64,000 nucleotides of DNA from Winogradskyella wandonensis (GCF_004346845.1 NZ_SMGI01000003.1:62001-126000), one strand, 5' to 3'. Positions 25,987 through 33,241 are shown, counted from the first letter of the stretch. Made by a program: numbers and translations. Notes: generated from the letters alone by a model not told the origin.

Positions 25987-26571
25987 TTATTTGAATACAG
26001 TTTTATAAGAAATTACTATCTCGTCTCCAGTTTTAATTGTTCCTAACAATGCTCTTGGTGGTTCAATACCATAATCAGTCATTAATAAAGTGTTTTTACC
26101 AATTATCTGAGCTGATTCATTTTTTATTATAAGCTCGAAATCCATAGGAATAACTTTCGAAACACCACAGATAAGTAGTTTACCCTCTGCTTTGACATTA
26201 TAGTGCCCTTCTGAAAGCTCATTTACGGATATGATCTTTGTTAAACTGAAGTCTATCGTTTTAAATGATTTAGTCTTTAAGGCTTTGTATGTATTCTTAT
26301 CCATTCCAGATTTTCCGCTTTTTAGACTTTCACTCTCAACAGAAAACTTTATGGATTTTATAGCGCCTTCATCAATGTTACTAAATTCTAAAATTCCTGA
26401 CTGACGTTCTGCATCGACATGCCAATCATGAAGTGAAGATGTTCCATTGACTTGTAAAAAAGACGTTTTATTATCTAACTTATAAGATTGAGCACATAAA
26501 ATTGAAAGACTTGCAAATAAAAAAAGTGAGCTGAACAATACTTTTTTTTGGGTAGTTATTAAAGATTTCAT
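25987..26571 (-). CDS. YceI family periplasmic protein
   Basis: About 194 residues from the ATG at 26571, preferred over a TTG seven codons upstream because it gives a clean signal peptide (MKSLITTQKKVLFSSLF, cleavage near LCAQ). The mature part is a YceI-type lipocalin-like barrel (LQVNGTSSLHDWHVDAE, then AEGKLLICGVSKVIPMDFEL). YceI proteins bind polyisoprenoid or amphiphilic molecules in the periplasm. It forms a transcription unit with the porin-like gene. Confidence 0.88.
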   Translation of the reverse strand: MKSLITTQKKVLFSSLFLFASLSILCAQSYKLDNKTSFLQVNGTSSLHDWHVDAERQSGILEFSNIDEGAIKSIKFSVESESLKSGKSGMDKNTYKALKTKSFKTIDFSLTKIISVNELSEGHYNVKAEGKLLICGVSKVIPMDFELIIKNESAQIIGKNTLLMTDYGIEPPRALLGTIKTGDEIVISYKTVFK

Positions 26572-26689
26572 TGTACTTATTTTGTAGTACAAAGATTGTA
26601 ATAAGATTAGCTAAAATTTATGATATTTATCATATACGGAGATTTTATTGAATAAATATCAATAAAAGACGATGATTTTGATAATTCAA

Positions 26690-26722
26690 TAAAAAAAGAC
26701 CGAAGGAAGCCCTCGGTCTTTT
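26690..26722 (-). terminator. intrinsic terminator after trxB
   Basis: Stem AAAGACCGA / TCGGTCTTT with a 9-nt loop; on the minus strand it is followed by a run of seven T. Confidence 0.85.
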
Positions 26723-26743
26723 CTGTAATTTATTATTAATTTC

Positions 26744-27727
26744 TTAGTTGTAGGTGGGTGTACTCACCTCAAAAGAAGAATCTTTTGCAGCGAGATAACG
26801 TTCTGCATCCAAAGCCGCCATACATCCTGTACCAGCTGCAGTAATAGCTTGTCTGTAAACATGATCAGCGGCATCTCCACTCACAAAAACACCTTCTACA
26901 TTTGTTTTACTCGTTCCTGGGACGGCATTAATAATATAGCCCGTCTCGTCTAAGTCTAGATAATCTTTAAAAATGTCCGTATTTGGCTTGTGACCTATAG
27001 CTACGAAGAAACCAGTAGCAGGAATTTCGTGAATATCTCCAGTTACATTGTTTCTCACTTTTACACCAGTAACCACTTGCCCATCACCTAATACCTCTTC
27101 AGTTTCAGTGTTGTATAAAATTTCTATATTCTCTGTATTCTTAACACGTTCAGCCATAATTTTAGAAGCTCTAAACTCATCTCTTCGTACTAGCATAGTT
27201 ACTTTTTTACATAGCTTAGAAAGGTAATGTGCCTCTTCGCAAGCTGAATCTCCTGCACCTACGATTACAGTTTCTTGATTTCTGTAGAAAAACCCATCAC
27301 AAACAGCACAAGCAGAAACGCCTCCGCCCAATTGTAAATATTTCTGCTCCGAAGGCAATCCTAAATATTTAGCAGAAGCACCTGTAGAGATAATAATAGT
27401 ATCTGCATGAATTTCTTTTTCTTCATTAACCCAAACTTTATGTATTGGTCCGGAAAAGTCAACTTTAGTAATCCATCCATGACGTACATCTGTTCCAAAA
27501 CGTTCTGCCTGTTTTTGTAATTGTATCATCATTTCTGGACCTGTTATCCCATCTGGGTATCCTGGAAAATTCTCAACATCGTTGGTAGTTGTTAGTTGTC
27601 CTCCTGGTTGCTCTCCTTGATATAAAACTGGTGCCATATTAGCTCTAGCTGCGTAAATAGCGGCTGTATAACCTGCAGGTCCAGAACCAATAATTAAACA
27701 CTTTACTCTTTCGATTGTATCTGACAT
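26744..27727 (-). CDS. trxB: thioredoxin reductase
   Basis: A 327-residue flavoprotein from the ATG at 27727. FAD motif GSGPAG at 14-19, redox-active CAVC at 140-143, NADPH motif starting VGAGDSACEEA and a C-terminal FAD-contact segment (VSGDAADHVYRQAITAAGTG). It reduces thioredoxin with NADPH in the cytosol. A TTG 7 codons upstream is not needed. A TACTTTTG box at 27751-27758 precedes the gene and an intrinsic terminator follows it. Confidence 0.95.
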   Translation of the reverse strand: MSDTIERVKCLIIGSGPAGYTAAIYAARANMAPVLYQGEQPGGQLTTTNDVENFPGYPDGITGPEMMIQLQKQAERFGTDVRHGWITKVDFSGPIHKVWVNEEKEIHADTIIISTGASAKYLGLPSEQKYLQLGGGVSACAVCDGFFYRNQETVIVGAGDSACEEAHYLSKLCKKVTMLVRRDEFRASKIMAERVKNTENIEILYNTETEEVLGDGQVVTGVKVRNNVTGDIHEIPATGFFVAIGHKPNTDIFKDYLDLDETGYIINAVPGTSKTNVEGVFVSGDAADHVYRQAITAAGTGCMAALDAERYLAAKDSSFEVSTPTYN

Positions 27728-27750
27728 ATGTTGTTCATTTATTCTCAAAA

Positions 27751-27758
27751 CAAAAGTA
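27751..27758 (-). promoter_or_regulatory. putative -7 promoter box for trxB
   Basis: TACTTTTG on the minus strand, 23 bp upstream of the trxB ATG. No clear -33 element. Confidence 0.45.
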
Positions 27759-27891
27759 GTTTTTTTACCTAAAATCTTACTTAGAAGTTATTAACAGTAA
27801 CTGTAGAACTATTGATAAATTCAAGATTTTCAAATTCATATTCATTTTTTTTGTAAATTATTGACTATTAACTTCTTCAAATCAACTACTT

Positions 27892-28365
27892 ATGAAAAAA
27901 GCATCCTACATTTTAATCATTTTATGCATTTTGATATCGTGTAAAAATTCCGAAACAAGCGAAACCGATTTACAAGAGGAAACAACTATAAATACGACTT
28001 ATTATCCTTTAGAGGGCAATTGGGAAATGATAGGGTTTTACAATTACGAAAACAATAAAGTTATTGATTCGTTTAAAACAAATGAAGGCTACAGACAAGT
28101 TAAAATGTTTAATAAAGACAAAGTCATGTGGAGCAAATTGGTGCCTACAGACTCCATTGAATGGTTCGGCTATGGTAGTTATACAGCCACAGACTCAACG
28201 TTAACTGAACTCATGGAGTATGGTTCTAGCGTAATGAATAAGGTCATAGCAGAACAAGAAAAATTTAGTTACAAACTAGTAGTTACCGATAGTACGTTTA
28301 GCCAAATTAGGTTAGACGAAGATGGCAATTTAGTATATTCAGAAAATTACAGACGAATACAATAG
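27892..28365 (+). CDS. hypothetical lipoprotein
   Basis: A 157-residue protein with a lipoprotein signal ending ILISC (Cys17). The mature part (WEMIGFYNYENNKVIDSFKT, YGSYTATDSTLTE) resembles a small lipocalin-like barrel, similar in layout to the proteins at 38308 and 52376, but no family is certain. It is probably attached to the outer membrane. The gene is divergent from trxB. Confidence 0.7.
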   Translation: MKKASYILIILCILISCKNSETSETDLQEETTINTTYYPLEGNWEMIGFYNYENNKVIDSFKTNEGYRQVKMFNKDKVMWSKLVPTDSIEWFGYGSYTATDSTLTELMEYGSSVMNKVIAEQEKFSYKLVVTDSTFSQIRLDEDGNLVYSENYRRIQ

Positions 28366-28440
28366 CCCTTTAAATACTGAACAAATTTGGATTTTTGAAA
28401 TATTTTTCTTACATTATAAATGAATCAAAAAAAAGTAGAT

Positions 28441-28590
28441 ATGAAATTTATAAAAGAAAAAGATGATGAAAGAAGAGATTATATCTTTCAAAAAGACAAA
28501 CTCACTAAAAACACAGCAAAATTTGTGGCGTTTACACTTTTAGTGTTAATAAGCGCTGTAACAATGTCTGGAATATTTTTTGAATATTAG
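28441..28590 (+). CDS. very small membrane protein
   Basis: 49 codons from the ATG at 28441 (56 if an in-frame ATG at 28420 is used). The N-terminal half is highly charged (FIKEKDDERRDYIFQKDK); the C-terminal half is one membrane segment (KFVAFTLLVLISAVTMSGIF). A strong intrinsic terminator follows 18 bp after the stop, which supports a real transcript. No family recognised; likely a small single-pass inner-membrane protein. Confidence 0.6.
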   Translation: MKFIKEKDDERRDYIFQKDKLTKNTAKFVAFTLLVLISAVTMSGIFFEY

Positions 28591-28607
28591 TAAGACATTA
28601 AAATTAT

Positions 28608-28641
28608 AAAAAAAGCCAGAGTTTTCACTCTGGCTTTTTTT
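28608..28641. terminator. bidirectional intrinsic terminator
   Basis: Stem AAAAGCCAGAG / CTCTGGCTTTT with a 6-nt loop; A-run before and T-run after. It can end both the small membrane protein gene (plus) and the tRNA-Pro transcript (minus). Confidence 0.9.
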
Positions 28642-28677
28642 GTCGGGGTGGTCACGCTTTTTGGCGTGACGACCTCC
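28641..28677 (-). repeat. tRNA-Pro 3'-end remnant with hairpin in place of the T-arm
   Basis: In the tRNA sense it reads GGAGGTC, then the hairpin GTCACGC-CAAAAA-GCGTGAC (28651-28670), then CACCCCGACA, the tRNA-Pro acceptor end. It shares TGTCGGGGTGG (plus strand) with the intact tRNA exactly 40 bp away and carries the same hairpin stem as the displaced copy at 29003-29078. Confidence 0.75.
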
Positions 28678-28682
28678 AAATG

Positions 28683-28757
28683 TCGGGGTGGCAGGATTCG
28701 AACCTGCGACCTCCGCGTCCCAAACGCGGCGCGATAACCGGGCTACGCTACACCCCG
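28683..28757 (-). tRNA. tRNA-Pro (anticodon TGG)
   Basis: A complete cloverleaf on the minus strand. The acceptor stem is CGGGGTG / CACCCCG, the anticodon stem-loop has TTTGGGA in the loop with anticodon TGG, and the T-arm is GCAGG-TTCGAAT-CCTGC with discriminator A. The 3' CCA is not encoded (the genome reads ACA). It decodes proline CCN codons. The 5' end overlaps the last 10 nt of the GIY-YIG gene, so RNase P must cut within or right at that coding region. No separate promoter is visible; transcription probably comes from 29104-29134. Confidence 0.95.
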
Positions 28758-28759
28758 AA
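28707..28759 (-). repeat. 53-bp perfect direct repeat, copy in the intact tRNA
   Basis: These 53 bp (tRNA 5' end to the variable region) are identical to 29028-29080, 321 bp away. The repeat pair flanks the GIY-YIG gene. Identity ends sharply at the T-arm on one side and just beyond the tRNA 5' end on the other. Confidence 0.9.
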
Positions 28760-28990
28760 GTAGTTATCTAAATATCGTTTTGCTCCTCTCTTCTTAATTC
28801 TCTTTTCTAAGACCATAGCCTCAGAGCGACCTTCTACCTCTATCTGCAAAACTAATTCCCAAGGTATACCCAACTTTGTTGATGGAACCTTTCCTTGGTT
28901 ATGTCTTTTAAATCTTTTTTCGATATCTGAAGTTTGACCTACATAATATCTAGAACGTGCTTTACTAAAAAGTATATATACTACATACAT
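28748..28990 (-). CDS. GIY-YIG nuclease embedded in the tRNA-Pro locus
   Basis: An 80-residue stand-alone GIY-YIG endonuclease domain of the small UvrC/URI-like type. The VYI at 4-6 and YYVG at 15-18 form the GIY-YIG pair, Arg26 follows in IEKRFKRHN, and Glu62 in LEKRIKK is the metal-binding catalytic residue, so it looks active. The last codons (Phe-Gly-Val-stop) are made from the first nucleotides of tRNA-Pro; the TAG stop is tRNA nucleotides 8-10. The gene lies between two copies of the tRNA 5' region and likely belongs to a mobile unit. RNase P cleavage at the tRNA would remove its stop codon. Confidence 0.9.
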   Translation of the reverse strand: MYVVYILFSKARSRYYVGQTSDIEKRFKRHNQGKVPSTKLGIPWELVLQIEVEGRSEAMVLEKRIKKRGAKRYLDNYFGV

Positions 28991-29002
28991 AACTTATTTT
29001 TA

Positions 29003-29078
29003 GTGGGTGGTCACGCTTTCAGCGTGACGACCTCCGCGTCCCAAACGCGGCGCGATAACCGGGCTACGCTACACCCCG
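29003..29078 (-). pseudogene. displaced tRNA-Pro-like copy with T-arm replaced by a hairpin
   Basis: On the minus strand it has the complete 5' acceptor strand, D-arm, anticodon arm (TGG) and variable region of tRNA-Pro, identical to the intact gene. The T-arm is replaced by GTCACGCT-GAA-AGCGTGAC (29010-29028), and the 3' acceptor strand is altered at two positions (CACCCAC). No TTCGA T-loop exists, so it cannot be a normal tRNA. It stands directly downstream of the only good promoter of the locus and 12 bp upstream of the GIY-YIG ATG. Confidence 0.8.
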
Positions 29079-29080
29079 AA
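29028..29080 (-). repeat. 53-bp perfect direct repeat, displaced copy
   Basis: Partner of 28707-28759; identical over all 53 bp. Confidence 0.9.
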
Positions 29081-29103
29081 TATTGGTTATCATTTTCGGA
29101 CTG

Positions 29104-29134
29104 CAAATATATACAAATTACAAGGTTAACCAAA
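29104..29134 (-). promoter_or_regulatory. promoter of the tRNA-Pro / GIY-YIG locus
   Basis: On the minus strand TTTG (29134-29131), 19-bp spacer, TATATTTG (29111-29104): both Bacteroidota promoter elements at the right spacing, the best promoter in the window. It points into the displaced tRNA-like copy, about 25 bp downstream. Confidence 0.65.
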
Positions 29135-29235
29135 TAACTTTTTCATTCTATTTAACCTTAACAAATAATTTAGAGGACATCATTATATATATCAGTTAAT
29201 TTGTAGATAGAATTACTAATCAAAACCAACAAACC

Positions 29236-31521
29236 ATCAGAAGTAAAATTTCAATTACTGGCTTATTTTTCTTTTTCATTACGTCACTTACGGCCCAAAT
29301 AAAAGGAAAAGTTGCAGACCTTAATTCTGGCGCTCCAATTCCAAACGTTTCTATTACTGCTGAAACTGAAAAAACTACATTTACAGACGAATTCGGATTT
29401 TTTGAAATTGAAAATCTTGGTCTATATACGTTTAAGCGATTGGGTTACGAAACTCAAATTGTAACTATAAATTCAAAAGATTTTATAGTCGTTCAGTTAA
29501 AATTAAAACCTTCAGAATTAAACGAAGTCATCATCGATGCTAGCCACATTCCAAAACCATTAAAATCAGCTGTAGCAACGTCTACAATTATCTCAGAACG
29601 TGACATAGAATTGGGTAACGACCTAAACATTTCGCAAGCTATTAATCGAGCTCCGGGAGTTTTTATGCAAAGTGGTGCACTCAATACCAACCGATTGACC
29701 ATTAGAGGTATTGGTTCTCGCAATTTGTTTGGTACATCAAAAATCAGAGCCTACTTCAAAGACATTCCATTAACAAATGGGAGCGGCGAAACCAACATTG
29801 AAGATTTTGAACTTAATGCTATTTCACAAATCAAAATTACTAAAGGTGCAACCTCAAGTGTTTATGGTGCGGGATTAGGTGGCACTATTCAACTTAACCC
29901 AACAAACGCGTATCTCAATTCTTCATCTGTAAATACTGAGCTAACCATTGGCTCGTTTGACTTATACAAATCGACCATCAATTTTAATCACGGTACATCA
30001 AAAAACGGTTTCAGAGGTATTTACAGCAATACATCTTCAGACAGTTATCGTGATAATAACAACTACAACAGGCAGACGCTAACGTTAACTTCAAATCATT
30101 TTATAAATGAAAAAAACGAGCTTACTTTTCTCGGGAGTTATGTGGATTTAAAAGCATTTATTCCCAGCTCAATTAACCAAGATACATTTGAATCTAATCC
30201 TAGTGCTGCGGCATTTACCTGGAGACAAGCTCAAGGTTTTGAGGATTCACAACGCGGAATTATTGGTCTAACGTGGAATCACACATTTAATCCTAAAATC
30301 AAACAAATAACTAGTATATTTAGCTCTTTTAGGAATGGTTACGAGCCTAGACCATTTAATATTTTAGATGAAAATACTTTTGCCTACGGCATAAGAAGTC
30401 GTCTACTCGGAAACACTCAACTTTTTAGCAAACCACTTACCTATACTTTCGGTGGCGAATTTTTTAAGGACAACTACAAATCGAAAACATTTCAGAATTT
30501 ATACGATGATTTCCCTACAGGTACAGGAAGCGTTCAAGGAAATGAATTATCCAATTTTGAAGAAGACCGACAATACTACAACTTATTTTTTGAAGTTAAT
30601 TATCAACCATCCGAAAAAGCCACTCTGGTCGCTGGATTAAACTACAACCAAACCCAATACGATTTAGAGGATAATTTCCCGGTATCTATAAATAATCCTG
30701 ACCAATCTGGCACTTTTCAGTTTGATGGCATCTTTTCACCAAAACTCGGATTATCGTATTTAGTTTCAGACAACGTAAGTGTGTATTCAAATGCAAGTCA
30801 AGGCTTCTCTCCTATTTCTTTAAACGAAACTCTACTTCCAGACGGACAAATAAACAATGATTTGGAGCCAGAAACAGGCTGGAATTACGAAATAGGTACA
30901 AGAGGTCAAATCTTTAAAAATAAAATACAATTCAACTTAGCAATCTATAGATTAGATGTAAGAAACCTTTTGGTTGCTAGACGGACAGCTGAAGACGAAT
31001 TTGTCGGTGTTAATGCAGGACAAACATTACATGATGGTATTGAATTTAGCCTCAACTCGAATATAGTTAACACAAGAAATCTAAAGCTGAATTCATTCTT
31101 TAACTACAGCCTTAATAATTACAAGTTTGAAGACTTTGTAGATGGTGATGACGATTTTTCAGGAAATGATTTAACGGGTGTTCCTTCAAATATTCTTAAT
31201 GCTGGATTAGATGTTTCAACCAAGATTGGATTTTATGGAAATATTAATTTTCAGCATGTTGGTGAACAACCTATAACAGACAATAATAGTTTATATAGTG
31301 ATAGTTACAATTTAACCAACATAAAAATTGGGTACAAAAACGTATTTTCAGAAAAAATAAGTCTAAATATTTTCTACGGCTTAGATAATATTTTTGACAA
31401 AAAATATGCCTCGCAAATTTTAATTAACGCCAGAGGTTTTGGTGGTAGCCAACCCAGATATTTCTATCCTGGAAACCCAGTGAATTATTATGCGGGCATT
31501 AATTTTAACTACACATTCTAA
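29236..31521 (+). CDS. TonB-dependent outer-membrane receptor, start codon apparently ATC
   Basis: About 761 residues. The frame contains a signal peptide (RSKISITGLFFFFITSLTAQ, directly after codon 29236-29238), a carboxypeptidase-regulatory-like domain to about residue 95, a plug (NRLTIRGIGSRNLFGTSKIR) and a C-terminal barrel ending in FNYTF. Its best start position is an ATC at 29236, where ATG would be expected. No ATG, GTG or TTG lies in frame between the stop at 29197-29199 and a TTG at 29440, which would cut off the signal peptide. Single receptor without SusD; the barrel resembles siderophore/iron-type receptors. The sugar dehydrogenase and cytochrome c genes follow. Confidence 0.85.
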   Translation: MRSKISITGLFFFFITSLTAQIKGKVADLNSGAPIPNVSITAETEKTTFTDEFGFFEIENLGLYTFKRLGYETQIVTINSKDFIVVQLKLKPSELNEVIIDASHIPKPLKSAVATSTIISERDIELGNDLNISQAINRAPGVFMQSGALNTNRLTIRGIGSRNLFGTSKIRAYFKDIPLTNGSGETNIEDFELNAISQIKITKGATSSVYGAGLGGTIQLNPTNAYLNSSSVNTELTIGSFDLYKSTINFNHGTSKNGFRGIYSNTSSDSYRDNNNYNRQTLTLTSNHFINEKNELTFLGSYVDLKAFIPSSINQDTFESNPSAAAFTWRQAQGFEDSQRGIIGLTWNHTFNPKIKQITSIFSSFRNGYEPRPFNILDENTFAYGIRSRLLGNTQLFSKPLTYTFGGEFFKDNYKSKTFQNLYDDFPTGTGSVQGNELSNFEEDRQYYNLFFEVNYQPSEKATLVAGLNYNQTQYDLEDNFPVSINNPDQSGTFQFDGIFSPKLGLSYLVSDNVSVYSNASQGFSPISLNETLLPDGQINNDLEPETGWNYEIGTRGQIFKNKIQFNLAIYRLDVRNLLVARRTAEDEFVGVNAGQTLHDGIEFSLNSNIVNTRNLKLNSFFNYSLNNYKFEDFVDGDDDFSGNDLTGVPSNILNAGLDVSTKIGFYGNINFQHVGEQPITDNNSLYSDSYNLTNIKIGYKNVFSEKISLNIFYGLDNIFDKKYASQILINARGFGGSQPRYFYPGNPVNYYAGINFNYTF

Positions 31522-31559
31522 ACAAAAAACAATACCTTTATAAAGTAAAATCAGAGATA

Positions 31560-32741
31560 ATGAAATCATTTAAATTTTTACTAATTCTAGCCTTAGTAGT
31601 CGCTTCGTGCAAGGAAAAAGAAGAGAAAACTGCAGAAACACCAGAAATTGCTCAAGTAGAACAACAAATAGAAGTAGGTACAGAATCTTCTATTGAAGCT
31701 CAGGCCGCTACAAATGTCAATTACAAAGCAGAAACTGTTGTTCCCGATTTAAGCATTCCATGGGGATTTGTATTTCTTCCTGATGGCGCCATTTTGGTTA
31801 CCGAGAAAACAGGTGAGTTAATTCATTTTAAAGAAGGGAAAAAGACACAAATCGAAGGTTTACCAGAAGTTTACGTCCGTGGTCAAGGTGGTTTACTAGA
31901 TATAGAATTACATCCAGATTATTCATCTAATGGATGGATATATATAACGCATGCCTCAACAGACGGCGAAGGCGATGGCGGAAACACGGCACTAATTAGA
32001 GCCAAACTTGAAGGTAACAAATTAACAAATGTTGAACGCCTTTACAAAGCTGGCCCAAATTCTAAACGTGGCCAACATTTTGGCTCACGCATAGAGTTTG
32101 ATAATGACGGTTATTTATATTTCTCAATAGGCGACCGTGGAAATCGTGACGAAAACCCACAAGATATTACTCGCGATTGCGGAAAAATCTATAGACTTAA
32201 TGATGATGGCAGCATACCCAAAGACAATCCTTTTGTAGATACAGAAAATGCAAAAACCGCTATTTTTAGCTACGGACATCGTAATCCTCAAGGTATGGCA
32301 AAACATCCTACAACAGGAAAAATTTGGGTGAACGAGCACGGTCCAAAAGGTGGAGACGAAATTAATATTGTACAAAAAGGAAAAAACTTTGGCTGGCCAG
32401 TAATTAGTTATGGTGTTAATTATAGCGGTACACGATTTACAGATATTACAGCAAAAGAAGGTATGGAACAACCCTTATTTTATTGGGTACCTTCGATTGC
32501 GCCTAGCGGAATGGCTTTTGTAACTTCAGATAAATACCCAGATTGGAATGGTAACGTTTTAGTAGGCTCTTTAAAATTTGAATATTTAGAGCGTCTTGTT
32601 TTAGAAAATAACAAAGTAGTAAAGCGTGAAAAATTACTGGAAGGTATGGGACGCGTAAGAGATGTTCACGAAGGACCAGATGGTTTTATCTACGTGGCCA
32701 TAGAGAATAAAGGTATCGTAAAAATAGTCCCAAATTCATAA
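31560..32741 (+). CDS. PQQ-dependent sugar dehydrogenase-like lipoprotein
   Basis: A 393-residue lipoprotein (lipobox VVASC, Cys17) with an acidic linker to about residue 55 and a six-bladed beta-propeller of the glucose/sorbosone dehydrogenase (GSDH) family: LSIPWGFVFLPDGAILVTEK, FGSRIEFDNDGYLYFSIGDRG, SYGHRNPQGMA. Members oxidise aldoses using PQQ in the periplasm. The cytochrome c encoded 10 bp downstream could take the electrons. The receptor 38 bp upstream is likely in the same operon and might supply the cofactor or substrate; this is inference. Confidence 0.88.
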   Translation: MKSFKFLLILALVVASCKEKEEKTAETPEIAQVEQQIEVGTESSIEAQAATNVNYKAETVVPDLSIPWGFVFLPDGAILVTEKTGELIHFKEGKKTQIEGLPEVYVRGQGGLLDIELHPDYSSNGWIYITHASTDGEGDGGNTALIRAKLEGNKLTNVERLYKAGPNSKRGQHFGSRIEFDNDGYLYFSIGDRGNRDENPQDITRDCGKIYRLNDDGSIPKDNPFVDTENAKTAIFSYGHRNPQGMAKHPTTGKIWVNEHGPKGGDEINIVQKGKNFGWPVISYGVNYSGTRFTDITAKEGMEQPLFYWVPSIAPSGMAFVTSDKYPDWNGNVLVGSLKFEYLERLVLENNKVVKREKLLEGMGRVRDVHEGPDGFIYVAIENKGIVKIVPNS

Positions 32742-32751
32742 AAGAAAAAAC

Positions 32752-33195
32752 ATGAAATCAGCCAAAATCCTTGTAATAAATATACTCCTATCTTCACTGG
32801 TACTAAGTTGCAAAAATGACACCTCAAAAAATGTGTCTTACGGAAAATCTAACGATAAAAGTAGCCTAGAAAAAAGTATAGAACGCGGCAAATTGGTTTA
32901 TAACGATTTATGCATAACTTGCCATATGGCCAATGGAGAAGGCGTTGCAAAGGTTTTTCCACCTTTAGCAAATTCCGACTATTTAAAAGAAAATCAAACC
33001 GAAAGTATTCGAGGCGTTAAATATGGGCAAAAAGGCGAAATGGTTGTAAACGGTGTAACTTACAATGGTGTTATGGCGCCAATGGGTCTAGAAGATGATG
33101 AAGTTGCAGATGTAATGAACTACATAAACAACAGTTGGGGTAATAATTTTGGCAAAGAAGTCACTGTAGAAGAAGTGACAAAAGTCACTAAATAA
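32752..33195 (+). CDS. class I c-type cytochrome, lipoprotein
   Basis: A 147-residue protein with a lipobox ending VLSC (Cys20) and one haem-c motif, CITCH at 54-58, followed by MANGEGVAKVFPPLANSDYL. The sixth ligand is probably a Met in GVMAPMGLEDDEVADV near 105-111. A periplasm-facing electron carrier tethered to the membrane. Directly downstream of the sugar dehydrogenase, so probably its electron acceptor. Confidence 0.92.
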   Translation: MKSAKILVINILLSSLVLSCKNDTSKNVSYGKSNDKSSLEKSIERGKLVYNDLCITCHMANGEGVAKVFPPLANSDYLKENQTESIRGVKYGQKGEMVVNGVTYNGVMAPMGLEDDEVADVMNYINNSWGNNFGKEVTVEEVTKVTK

Positions 33196-33209
33196 TGAGT
33201 TAGATTAAT

Positions 33210-33217
33210 TAACTTTG
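33210..33217 (+). promoter_or_regulatory. putative -7 promoter box for udk
   Basis: TAACTTTG matches TAnnTTTG, 24 bp upstream of the udk ATG at 33242. Confidence 0.45.
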
Positions 33218-33241
33218 TGGTGTTAAAAAAACTCAAGGTTA

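Noticed and set aside
29003-29078. Second functional tRNA-Pro
   Set aside because: It has no T-arm with TTCGA and two mismatched acceptor positions, so it cannot be a normal tRNA; listed as a displaced copy instead.
28934-29137. 67-codon plus-strand open frame
   Set aside because: It reads through the antisense of the GIY-YIG leader, hairpin and tRNA-like copy; it is explained by those features.
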